Source of the DNA: Planctomycetaceae bacterium
GTDB taxonomy: Bacteria > Planctomycetota > Planctomycetia > Pirellulales > Pirellulaceae
Assembly: GCA_018658605.1 (NCBI GenBank)
Contig: JABHUV010000303.1
Coordinates: 1-7,526, forward strand
Direction of reading: 5' to 3'
DNA length: 7,526 bases
Shown: positions 1 through 7,183 of the stretch, one piece after another
Layout: every line of letters begins with the position of its first letter
Position numbering within the stretch: the stretch's first letter is position 1
Notes under the pieces: model-generated
The model's database searches: none
The model's input: the letters and a program-made list of their open reading frames with translations, nothing else
What the model was told of the DNA's origin: nothing
Program-made: the position numbers and the translations under genes

Positions 1-1026
1 AACGCTTCGCCAGGATCCACCATCCACTTGTACTTCCACCACTCCGGCATCGGGGCCTGCTAGCACAAAAGCTCCTATAAACGTGCCCTCAAATGTAAAA
101 CGAAATTCACTCCCTGGTTTTTGACCAGGGAGTAACGGTGCCCCGCCAAATCGATTGCGAAAACCCCCTTTGATCTCTTTCCATGCTGGCTCCGAAAACC
201 GCCAATCCGTTCCTCGCTCAGCTGTTTGAGGACTAATAAAATGTCCGTGTACATAGCTTTTGGCGTCAAACAGGGCCGCCGCCTGGAAATGAGTTGTGAC
301 CCTCGTCACTGGTTTTTTCCACCCCTGTTGCAGTAATTTGACCAGCATCGAATGACAAATCGCATTTCCATAAGGTTTCGGGTGCACTCCGCCAAACATC
401 GCCCAGGTTGTTTTTTTTGTATCAATCAACTGGGTAATTTCGCTGCAAAGATCATTCGTAGAAATGCGATAGTGTTTGCAAACAGCATTATGTGCTTTCA
501 TGGACACCGGCACCTCACCTTGACGAAGCCGATCCATCATCCCCGGATTGGCAAAATGCGTCACAACGATATCCGCATGTGGATTATGTCGACGTACATG
601 AGCAATCATTCCTTCCATGCCACGTACGGCATGTGCAAAATCAAATCCCGCATCCTGATCATCATTTACAGCAAACTCGATAAACAGCAAATCCACCGGA
701 CCCTTCGACAGGACATCCCGCTGTATTCGGTATGCACCAGTCATTGAACATGTCGAAGCAATACCAGCATTGGTAAAAGTGAATTGGGTTGCGGGGAATT
801 GTTGCTGTAAATAAGCACTCATTAACGGCCGATAGCCGTTCATTTCGGTAATACTGCCACCGATAAAGGCGACATGCCCCCGCTTGGTAGATTCAAACAC
901 AAACTTGCTATTGGCCAATGATCCCCGCAGGTGATAATGATCATCGGAAACATCGGGCAAGTCCTCAGCGACAACACTGGTTGAGAGTGTCAGTAAAGCG
1001 GCGCACATGATTTGTAGATAGGTCAT
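1..1026 (-). CDS. SGNH/GDSL-type hydrolase (probable secreted esterase), 3' end cut off by the window edge
   Basis: An uninterrupted frame of 342 codons starts at ATG 1026 and is still open at base 1, so the C-terminus is missing. Residues 1-20 look like a Sec signal peptide with a weakly charged n-region, ending near VVA/ED. SGNH blocks are readable: block I is GGSIT at residues 56-60 with nucleophile Ser58, block II is NAG at 86-88, block III is FAVND with Asn121, and block V is GGVHP at 212-216 with His215. The Asp normally three residues before that His is Gly212. Residues from about 243 onward are beta-rich (for example FEGTFIGAFVLAG) and look like an accessory sandwich domain following the catalytic domain. 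Enzymes with this signature commonly deacylate carbohydrates, but the substrate here is unknown. The ATG shares its A with the DUF1501 stop, so translation is probably coupled. No Shine-Dalgarno is seen. The fold call is firm; catalytic activity is less certain. Confidence 0.87.
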   Translation of the reverse strand, partial: MTYLQIMCAALLTLSTSVVAEDLPDVSDDHYHLRGSLANSKFVFESTKRGHVAFIGGSITEMNGYRPLMSAYLQQQFPATQFTFTNAGIASTCSMTGAYRIQRDVLSKGPVDLLFIEFAVNDDQDAGFDFAHAVRGMEGMIAHVRRHNPHADIVVTHFANPGMMDRLRQGEVPVSMKAHNAVCKHYRISTNDLCSEITQLIDTKKTTWAMFGGVHPKPYGNAICHSMLVKLLQQGWKKPVTRVTTHFQAAALFDAKSYVHGHFISPQTAERGTDWRFSEPAWKEIKGGFRNRFGGAPLLPGQKPGSEFRFTFEGTFIGAFVLAGPDAGVVEVQVDGGSWRSV

Positions 1027-1028
1027 CA
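1024..1028 (-). other. TGATG stop-start overlap (translational coupling)
   Basis: On the minus strand the DUF1501 stop TGA (1028-1026) and the SGNH start ATG (1026-1024) share one base. There is no purine-rich Shine-Dalgarno just upstream (CGAAATAATTGCC). Ribosome re-initiation after DUF1501 is therefore the likely way the hydrolase is translated. This is the usual reading of such overlaps, inferred here from sequence only. Confidence 0.7.
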
Positions 1029-2474
1029 GGCAATTATTTCGTTGACAATTCGAGCATCCGACACGACCAGTTTTTGTTCCTGACCGTTATGTAAATAATA
1101 GAGTTCGTTATGATCGAGTCCAAAAAGATGCAATATAGTCGCTTGATAGTCATTGGGTTTTACAATATTTTCCACAGCCCGATGTCCAACATCATCTGTA
1201 TTTCCATAGGTCATGCCACCTTGAATCCCGCCACCGGCCAGCCAAGTACTAAAGCCCTGACCATTATGATCTCGGCCGCCCGTCATCGGATCTCCTTCGA
1301 CGACGGGCAGTCTTCCAATTTCACCTCCCCAATGCACAAGCACCTCATCCAGCATCCCCCGCTGTTTAAGGTCTTTTACTAATCCTGACGAGGGAACATC
1401 CGTCTTACGGCAAGCACTGGGAAGTGTGTTAATCAAGTTCGTATGGTTATCCCATGGCTGACCTGAATGAAACAGTTGCACAAACCGTACGCCCCGTTCC
1501 ACCATCCGTCTAGCGATCAGACATCGCGTACCATAATCCCGTGTGACCTCCTGATCAATGCCGTACAATTGTTGTGTTGCTTTAGTTTCCTGAGAAATGT
1601 CGAGGGCTTCGCGGGCCGAATCCTGCATCCGTGCCGCCAATTCATAACTGGCAATCCGCGCCTCCAAATCATGTTCGCCTGGGTGTTTATCCAAATGTCG
1701 CCGATTGATTTTATTGAGGAACGAGAGGTTGGAAGCCTGAACGGCGCCTTGTAAATGTGTCGGGGGCGCCAAATTGAGAATTCGTGGTTCTTTAGGTCGT
1801 AGAACCGTTCCTTGAAATAAAGACGGCATCCAGCCATTGGACCAATTATGTGTGCCGTCCACCGGCGTTCCAGCCGGATCGGTAAGCACCATATACGCGG
1901 GCAAGTTTTGTGAGACCGAGCCTAGGCCATAGGTGATCCAACTGCCCAGCGATGGTCGCCCGGTAACCCCTGCAATACCCGCATTCATATAGCGGATGGA
2001 CACCTCATGGCCATTATGGCCCGTATGCATTGAACGAATCACACAAACATCGTCAACGATGGAACTCAGTCCGGGCAATAGTTCGGAAATCTCTGTACCA
2101 CATTCACCCTGCTTACTGAATTTGAAACTGGAGCCCTTCAGCGTCTTTGTCGCACGTTTAATAAAGCTAAAGCCAACATCGCCGTCATAAGTTTTCCCAT
2201 CGAGCCGTGTCAATTCCGTTTTGGGATCCATGAGGTCCATGTGGGCAGGACCGCCATGCTGAAACAATGAAATCATCGCTTTGGCTGTTGGTAGCCCATG
2301 CGGCATGCGCGGCTGCATATCATAAGTAACCGGCACCTGTTGCACGTTTTTGGGTACGGCCAATAGATTTTCTTCGCCCAGCAACGTTGTCAGCGCGATC
2401 ATGCCCACGCCCATCGCATTTTCCGACAGAAACAGGCGACGATTTATTTTCAGGTTTGTTTCGGAGGACAACAT
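1026..2474 (-). CDS. DUF1501 family protein with Tat-type signal
   Basis: Complete 482-aa protein of the DUF1501 family, at its usual length. The N-terminus carries a twin-arginine motif, NRRLFLS at residues 11-17, followed by a hydrophobic stretch (MGVGMIALTTLL), so export through Tat is expected. Family landmarks appear in order: QHGGPAHMD at 72-80, the Gly/His-rich TGHNGHE at 151-157, PSLGSW at 174-179, WDNH at 341-344, HWGGEIGR at 381-388, GRDHNGQGFSTWLAGGG at 400-416, and a C-terminal LHLFGLDH-type segment at 448-455. DUF1501 proteins belong to the alkaline phosphatase/sulfatase-like fold group, so the conserved His and Asp residues may bind metal, but no reaction has been established. 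The gene begins 3 nt after the stop of the DUF1549/1553 gene, the standard partner of this family. WGGEIGR has Ile where Phe is more usual. There is no clear Shine-Dalgarno, so it is probably translated from the shared operon mRNA. Confidence 0.95.
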   Translation of the reverse strand: MLSSETNLKINRRLFLSENAMGVGMIALTTLLGEENLLAVPKNVQQVPVTYDMQPRMPHGLPTAKAMISLFQHGGPAHMDLMDPKTELTRLDGKTYDGDVGFSFIKRATKTLKGSSFKFSKQGECGTEISELLPGLSSIVDDVCVIRSMHTGHNGHEVSIRYMNAGIAGVTGRPSLGSWITYGLGSVSQNLPAYMVLTDPAGTPVDGTHNWSNGWMPSLFQGTVLRPKEPRILNLAPPTHLQGAVQASNLSFLNKINRRHLDKHPGEHDLEARIASYELAARMQDSAREALDISQETKATQQLYGIDQEVTRDYGTRCLIARRMVERGVRFVQLFHSGQPWDNHTNLINTLPSACRKTDVPSSGLVKDLKQRGMLDEVLVHWGGEIGRLPVVEGDPMTGGRDHNGQGFSTWLAGGGIQGGMTYGNTDDVGHRAVENIVKPNDYQATILHLFGLDHNELYYLHNGQEQKLVVSDARIVNEIIA

Positions 2475-2477
2475 CTT

Positions 2478-5400
2478 TTACTCAATATATAAAAACTGGT
2501 TGGATCCCAATAAAGCCTGACAATAATTTGTCATCGCTTGGGACAAAGGAGTCTTATGGTTTTGACGGCGTAATAAATTTAACTGTTCGCGAATAAATTT
2601 GATCGACACCCGCAACTCCTCCTCGGTCGCCCGGCGTCCATAGGCTAACAGCCAACCATAAGCCACTTGTTGAACGACCGTAGCCTTTTGTTCATATGCA
2701 TTCGGTTCCAACGGCCCGTGAAAATCCGTCGTCGATTTCCATAAACGATTGTCTTCCGGTTCCCGGCCTACGATCGAAATCTCATACTGATTGGAATAGC
2801 TATCGGAGGTATGTGTTCCTTGTGCATCCACAACGGCATCAATAATATCTCCCACTTCCGCCTCCACTGTCAGTTCATACGCCTGAGTTGAATTGTGAGC
2901 ACTCCACCTACCTAATAATCCGCTACGGCTACTAGTCATGGTTAAACGGATTCCATTTCCATTATCGGTTGCATGGCTCAACATACCTTTGATTTGTAGT
3001 TTTCCCTTAACAGGCGACGTCCAACGACGTATCGGATGGAGCTTGGGCAAAGCTGCATGACCCCCAGTCGCGGTCAAAAATGAAAAAGACGTGACTTCGT
3101 CCGGCAACGTTTCACTACCACTCCACCGGCCTTTTCCAAAATAGGGGAAGTCTGTAAATGTAACCGTTGGGGTTTGATCGCCTTCCACTTCATCCACCGC
3201 TCCATATCCATATCGCCAGGGATTCAAATTCACGATATCCCTATCCTCCGCGCGATACGTAACGGCGCCCACTTCTTCCAGCGGTATTTGCTGAGCAGCT
3301 TCCTCGTTCAATCGTTCAGCAAACGCTTCTGAAAATTCTAGAATAAATTTACTATTCATCAGCATCAAAGATTGGGTCGCGGCTGTCGAGTGTGTACGAT
3401 CGGTACAGTTTACTTCCATATCCGGTGCATCAAAGGACTTAAGAATAGCGACGGGTTGAGTTCGTCGTACCTGCACATAAATACTACGGCGCTGCGACTC
3501 CCCAGTAATTACAACCTGCCCCGCGGTGTCCGCGCTAACATCCACCGCACGGCCAAATTGTGTTGTATCTAGCCGACCACTAACAGCCAGAATTGAGTCG
3601 CGAATCGTCTCGGCTTCCAGACGATGAACAGGAAAATGGGAATACAATTGGTTAGAGTTATCCACGCTATCAGCCTCTGGCGTACGCCGGGCTTGTTGGC
3701 GATAGACAGTCGACGTCATGATCTTACGGTGCAGGTGCTTGAGGCTCCAACCCTTGGACATAAATTCATCCGCCAACCAATCTAACAGTTCGGGATGGCT
3801 TGGTTTCGTACCGAGTTTCCCAAATTCGCCTGTTGTCGAAACTAAGCCTTTGCCGAAATGCAACATCCAAAATCGATTAACAAGTACTCGAGCAACCAGT
3901 GGATGGCGGCCACTCGTTAAGTATCGCGCATAAGCTAACCGACGTCCCGACGAGGGCAAGCTTGGATCGTTCTCTGTAATCTCCAACGGACTGTCTGGAG
4001 CAGTCGCTACCGTCAATCCACCCGGTTTAACCTCATGTTGGGGTTGGCGAAAATCGCCACGGTAAAACAACAACGTCGGATTAATTTTTTGTTGCTGTTC
4101 CGTAATGGCTCGAACATACTTGTGCTCCGGCTTCTCCGCTCGAATCTTCGCAATGTCGGCAGCCATCGCCTTGAGCTTGTCCGCGTGGGCTTGGTTGTAT
4201 TGGTACAAGACCCCTGGGCTTAACTTAGCAATATTTGGATTATCGGCTAACGCTTTTTTATGTTCTGCGGTGCGTTTATCGGGTGCTGTACCATGAGCTT
4301 CCTTTAACAGCGCTCGCTTTGATTCTTCAACTTTGTCCAGTTCCAGCTTTAAGACTTCTGCCATGAACTCGCTTTGCTTTTCACTGCGTTCTTTCACTTT
4401 CACCGCAGCCTGCTTTTCAACTTCCGCGGCGTTGGCATGATCTTCATCGGTATACAGCGATATGGCGCGACCACTAGGCACATGCCACTGCTTAGGATCC
4501 AAAGCTGGCTCAAACACCGCGCGGAGGCGATAGTAGTCCTCTTGGGAGATTGGGTCATATCGATGGTCGTGACACTGGGCACAACCTACCGACAAGCCTA
4601 AGAGAGAAGTCGACACCATTTTGATCGTGTCGGTAACAACTTGATTGCGAACCACGTCGTTGTTCTCTTGTCCAGTACCATCAGCGACCATCCGCAAAAA
4701 GCCGGTCGCGGTAAGACGTGCAATTTCGTCGTTAGTCATATTTGAATAGGGTGGGGTAACCAGTTCATCGCCGGCCAACTGCCAAACAATAAATTGGTCG
4801 ATCGCCATATCGCTGTTAAAGGCTTTAATGACCCAATCCCGATACTGGAATGCCCATGTTCGCGCTTGGTCACTGTTTGAGTATCCCTCCGAATCAGCAT
4901 AGCCCGCAATATCCAGCCAATGTCGTCCCCACCGTTCGCCATAATGTTCTGACGCCAGCAAACGATCAATCGCTTTTTCCCACGCATCACTATCTTTATC
5001 GTCTAAAAACTGTTGCATCTGTTCGGGCGTAGGAGGCAACCCTGTCAAATCCAACGCGGCGCGCCTTATTAATGTTTGACGATCAGCGTCCGCGGAAAAA
5101 CGTAAATCATGCTGTTGCATCGCGGCGAGCAACAGTGCATCAATTGGAGTCCGTACGCGTTCCGCATGAGTTACCGATGGCACGGCGGGGCGGACAATTG
5201 TTTGAAATGCCCAATACGCTCGTTCTTCAAGACTAACACCTAAGCCTGGACCAATGGATGCAGGTTCGGGGCGTACTGTTTTTGCACCCTCTTGTATCCA
5301 CTGCTGTAAAATAGCAATCTTATCTTCTGGCACGCGATGATCACCTGGCGGCATCTCACCAACTTTCACTCGCTCCAGCAAATAACTCCCAGCAGCGTCT

Positions 5401-5705
5401 CCTTTAACAATCGCGGGACCTGTGTCGCCACCCTTCTCCATGAAATGCACGAGCCGTAAATCAAGCTTACCTGATAGTTTCTCGGTTGCTCCATGACAAT
5501 CAAAACAGTAGGTACGAAACAGTGGCCGAATATCACCTTCAAACGTAAGTTCCTTTTCATCAGCGGAACAAACAACACTAATACAAACAATCGCGGCCAA
5601 TGTGGCGGTCTGAACAAGTTTTTGTATTTTACGCATAGGAGAATGCTTTGGTGGGGGTCGGGAAGAGTCGCAAATAGACATTAGGCGTCGCGTCTTACTT
5701 ACCAC
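2478..5705 (-). CDS. Planctomycete cytochrome (PSCyt1)-DUF1549-DUF1553 protein
   Basis: Up to 1075 aa, counted from a GTG at 5705. The likelier start is ATG 5636 (residue 24), which gives a clean Sec signal peptide: MRKIQK, then hydrophobic LVQTATLAAIVCISVV, with cleavage near CSA/DE. Domains in order: PSCyt1 at about 55-142 with haem motif CFDCH (67-71) and GEMPP (117-121), whose Met118 may be an axial ligand; DUF1549 at about 183-400 with a second CxxCH in GCAQCHDHRYDP (374-385); a Lys/Glu/Ala-rich helical linker at about 420-540; DUF1553 from about 590, including HPLVARVLVNRFW (601-613), GEFGKLG (626-632) and HRLEAET (694-700); a beta-rich insertion at about 815-985; and the DUF1553 tail with AYGRRATEEEL (1021-1031). 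Exported and probably haem-binding. A redox or carbohydrate-related role is suspected for the family but unproven. First gene of the operon with DUF1501 and the SGNH hydrolase. Family assignment is secure; the start codon is not. Confidence 0.95.
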   Translation of the reverse strand: MVSKTRRLMSICDSSRPPPKHSPMRKIQKLVQTATLAAIVCISVVCSADEKELTFEGDIRPLFRTYCFDCHGATEKLSGKLDLRLVHFMEKGGDTGPAIVKGDAAGSYLLERVKVGEMPPGDHRVPEDKIAILQQWIQEGAKTVRPEPASIGPGLGVSLEERAYWAFQTIVRPAVPSVTHAERVRTPIDALLLAAMQQHDLRFSADADRQTLIRRAALDLTGLPPTPEQMQQFLDDKDSDAWEKAIDRLLASEHYGERWGRHWLDIAGYADSEGYSNSDQARTWAFQYRDWVIKAFNSDMAIDQFIVWQLAGDELVTPPYSNMTNDEIARLTATGFLRMVADGTGQENNDVVRNQVVTDTIKMVSTSLLGLSVGCAQCHDHRYDPISQEDYYRLRAVFEPALDPKQWHVPSGRAISLYTDEDHANAAEVEKQAAVKVKERSEKQSEFMAEVLKLELDKVEESKRALLKEAHGTAPDKRTAEHKKALADNPNIAKLSPGVLYQYNQAHADKLKAMAADIAKIRAEKPEHKYVRAITEQQQKINPTLLFYRGDFRQPQHEVKPGGLTVATAPDSPLEITENDPSLPSSGRRLAYARYLTSGRHPLVARVLVNRFWMLHFGKGLVSTTGEFGKLGTKPSHPELLDWLADEFMSKGWSLKHLHRKIMTSTVYRQQARRTPEADSVDNSNQLYSHFPVHRLEAETIRDSILAVSGRLDTTQFGRAVDVSADTAGQVVITGESQRRSIYVQVRRTQPVAILKSFDAPDMEVNCTDRTHSTAATQSLMLMNSKFILEFSEAFAERLNEEAAQQIPLEEVGAVTYRAEDRDIVNLNPWRYGYGAVDEVEGDQTPTVTFTDFPYFGKGRWSGSETLPDEVTSFSFLTATGGHAALPKLHPIRRWTSPVKGKLQIKGMLSHATDNGNGIRLTMTSSRSGLLGRWSAHNSTQAYELTVEAEVGDIIDAVVDAQGTHTSDSYSNQYEISIVGREPEDNRLWKSTTDFHGPLEPNAYEQKATVVQQVAYGWLLAYGRRATEEELRVSIKFIREQLNLLRRQNHKTPLSQAMTNYCQALLGSNQFLYIE

Positions 5706-5712
5706 TATCCTC

Positions 5713-5718
5713 TATAAT
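5713..5718 (+). promoter_or_regulatory. Candidate -10 box (TATAAT) for the carbohydrate kinase
   Basis: A perfect TATAAT lies 55 bases upstream of the kinase ATG at 5774, which would give a leader of about 45-50 nt. No recognisable -35 hexamer is present 16-18 nt upstream. The box overlaps the minus-strand TATTAT almost completely, so one short symmetric element could serve both directions. The rest of the 5706-5773 gap shows no operator, riboswitch or terminator that I can support. Confidence 0.35.
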
Positions 5719-5742
5719 AGCGAACAATCACTCCCATAACAA
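5714..5742 (-). promoter_or_regulatory. Candidate sigma70-type promoter for the three-gene operon
   Basis: Read on the minus strand, TTGTTA (5742-5737, 4 of 6 to TTGACA) is followed by exactly 17 nt and then TATTAT (5719-5714, 5 of 6 to TATAAT). Transcription would begin near 5706-5708, right at the upstream GTG (5705). That favours translation from ATG 5636 with a leader of roughly 70 nt. This rests on a consensus match only, in a phylum whose promoters are not well defined. Confidence 0.45.
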
Positions 5743-5773
5743 ATACCTCTTTTGCGGTGCAAGCAATTCAATC

Positions 5774-7183
5774 ATGTCTGTAGTACTAGGTTTAGACATT
5801 GGAACAACCACCATTACCGCCTTAGCACTCGATACCCATAGCGGCCAAAGCATCGCTTGCCACAGCGTTGCCAACAAAACACAAACGACTAAGCCATCGG
5901 CTGACCCCCAAGGTCGTAGTGAATGGGATGCGCCATCAATCTTACAGCGTGCGACCGACTGTCTGCGTCACGTCGCTCAAAAACTTGGAGCCCATGTCTC
6001 TGAAATTTCTGGTTTAGGAATCACGGGACAACAACATGGCGTCGTCTTAGTCGATCAAGACCTGCAATGTGTCACACCCTATATCAACTGGCAAGACCGT
6101 CGAGGGGAATTGTCTGCGAGCGGCCTTGATGGCAACCATGATACGTTCATCGATTTCGCCCACGGTCTTATCGGTACCAATACACAGCAGCGACACGGCT
6201 GCAAACTAGCAACCGGCTATATGGGATGCACACTCGCTTGGTTACATCACTATGATTATTTGCCCAGTGGCGATCATACGGCGGCATTTATTATGGACTA
6301 CGTTGCAGCGACATTTGCTGCAAGTAAGATAGTCAGCAGCCCGAGCAGTGCGGCCAGTAGTGGGATTTTTGACATTCATCAACAGGCTTGGAACCTAAAC
6401 GCCGTCAACGCCTTGGGGCTATCTTCGGATATTTTCCCCGCAATCGGTAAAGCAACCGAGGTGCTTGGTAAACTCAGTGAAAAATGGGCAACGACCATGC
6501 AATTGCCAGCGGGTATCCCCGTTTTCGTGCCCAGCGGAGATAATCAAGCGAGTTTTATCGGCACCGTAACAAATCCCAAAACGCAATTACTGATCAACGT
6601 CGGAACAGGCGGACAAGTTGCGATGTACAGCGAGACCGCAGCGGACCACCCGGATTTGGAAGTACGGCCATTTCCATTGGGTGGTTATTTGCTAGTAAAT
6701 GCGGGTTTGTGTGGGGGTCGTAGTTTTGCGGAACTCGAACGATTTTTCGCAACAACCCTAGGTGACTTCACCGGCAGTACCCCCAGTGACGATTTGTTTA
6801 ATCAAATGTGTAAACTTGCGAGCGGAGTTCCCGCCGGATCGGATGGTTTACGATGCTCGCCGTTGTTCACTGGCACCCGCAGTCGCCCGGAACTACGAGC
6901 TTCTTGGGAGCACGTTGGACTAAATAATTTTACTGCTGGACATCTTATTCGAGCATTGCTGGAAGGTATGGCTCGAGTGTTTGGTAACGGATATGCAATA
7001 ATGAAAGAGGTTACTGGTTGCGAAATGACTAACATCGTCTGTGCGGGAAACGGTTTGCGCGAAAACGCGTTGCTCCGAGAATGCGTTGCACTAGAGCTCC
7101 AATTGCCACTACAGATCGCCGCCGCTCGGGAAGAAGCTTGCATCGGTGCGGCGATGATTGCAGCCACCGGGCTCGGAATCTAA
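5774..7183 (+). CDS. FGGY-family carbohydrate kinase, sedoheptulokinase-like
   Basis: Complete 469-aa cytoplasmic sugar kinase transferring phosphate from ATP to a sugar. The N-terminal FGGY phosphate-binding motif is GLDIGTTT at residues 6-13. GITGQQHGVVL (82-92), NWQDRR (105-110), ATGYMGCTLAWL (146-157), MDYVAATF (174-181) and the SAASSGIFD..WNL region (192-208) follow the pattern I know from sedoheptulokinases more closely than that of xylulokinase or glycerol kinase. Asp256 in SGDNQAS is the expected catalytic base. The C-terminal ATP-side motifs are NVGTGGQ (275-281), GGRSFAELE (314-322) and CAGNGLREN (423-431). Sedoheptulokinase makes sedoheptulose 7-phosphate, which feeds the pentose phosphate pathway; a ribulose-type or other ketose substrate remains possible. 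The gene is transcribed divergently from the operon and ends 4 bases into the converging sulfatase gene. The start is fixed by the glycine-rich motif immediately after it; no Shine-Dalgarno is visible. Confidence 0.92.
   Translation: MSVVLGLDIGTTTITALALDTHSGQSIACHSVANKTQTTKPSADPQGRSEWDAPSILQRATDCLRHVAQKLGAHVSEISGLGITGQQHGVVLVDQDLQCVTPYINWQDRRGELSASGLDGNHDTFIDFAHGLIGTNTQQRHGCKLATGYMGCTLAWLHHYDYLPSGDHTAAFIMDYVAATFAASKIVSSPSSAASSGIFDIHQQAWNLNAVNALGLSSDIFPAIGKATEVLGKLSEKWATTMQLPAGIPVFVPSGDNQASFIGTVTNPKTQLLINVGTGGQVAMYSETAADHPDLEVRPFPLGGYLLVNAGLCGGRSFAELERFFATTLGDFTGSTPSDDLFNQMCKLASGVPAGSDGLRCSPLFTGTRSRPELRASWEHVGLNNFTAGHLIRALLEGMARVFGNGYAIMKEVTGCEMTNIVCAGNGLRENALLRECVALELQLPLQIAAAREEACIGAAMIAATGLGI

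Noticed and set aside
75..269. 64-codon minus-strand frame
   Set aside because: It is in a different frame from the SGNH gene, which reads straight through the same bases with a sensible beta-rich sequence.
379..418. Possible frameshift or pseudogene in the SGNH gene at the A8 run
   Set aside because: The same frame carries coherent motifs on both sides of the run and stays open for all 342 codons, so there is no sign of disruption.
352..747. 131-codon plus-strand open frame opposite the SGNH gene
   Set aside because: It lies wholly antisense to a frame with clear SGNH motifs; its translation is rich in His/Arg/Ile without recognisable domains, as expected of a shadow.
3898..3915. AGTGG/CCACT inverted repeat as a regulatory hairpin
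   Set aside because: A 5-bp stem inside the conserved DUF1553 coding region, easily explained by chance.
6802..7167. 121-codon minus-strand frame opposite the kinase C-terminus
   Set aside because: The plus-strand kinase motifs (CAGNGLREN and others) account for this stretch; the antisense translation is Ala/Ser/Pro-rich with no motif.
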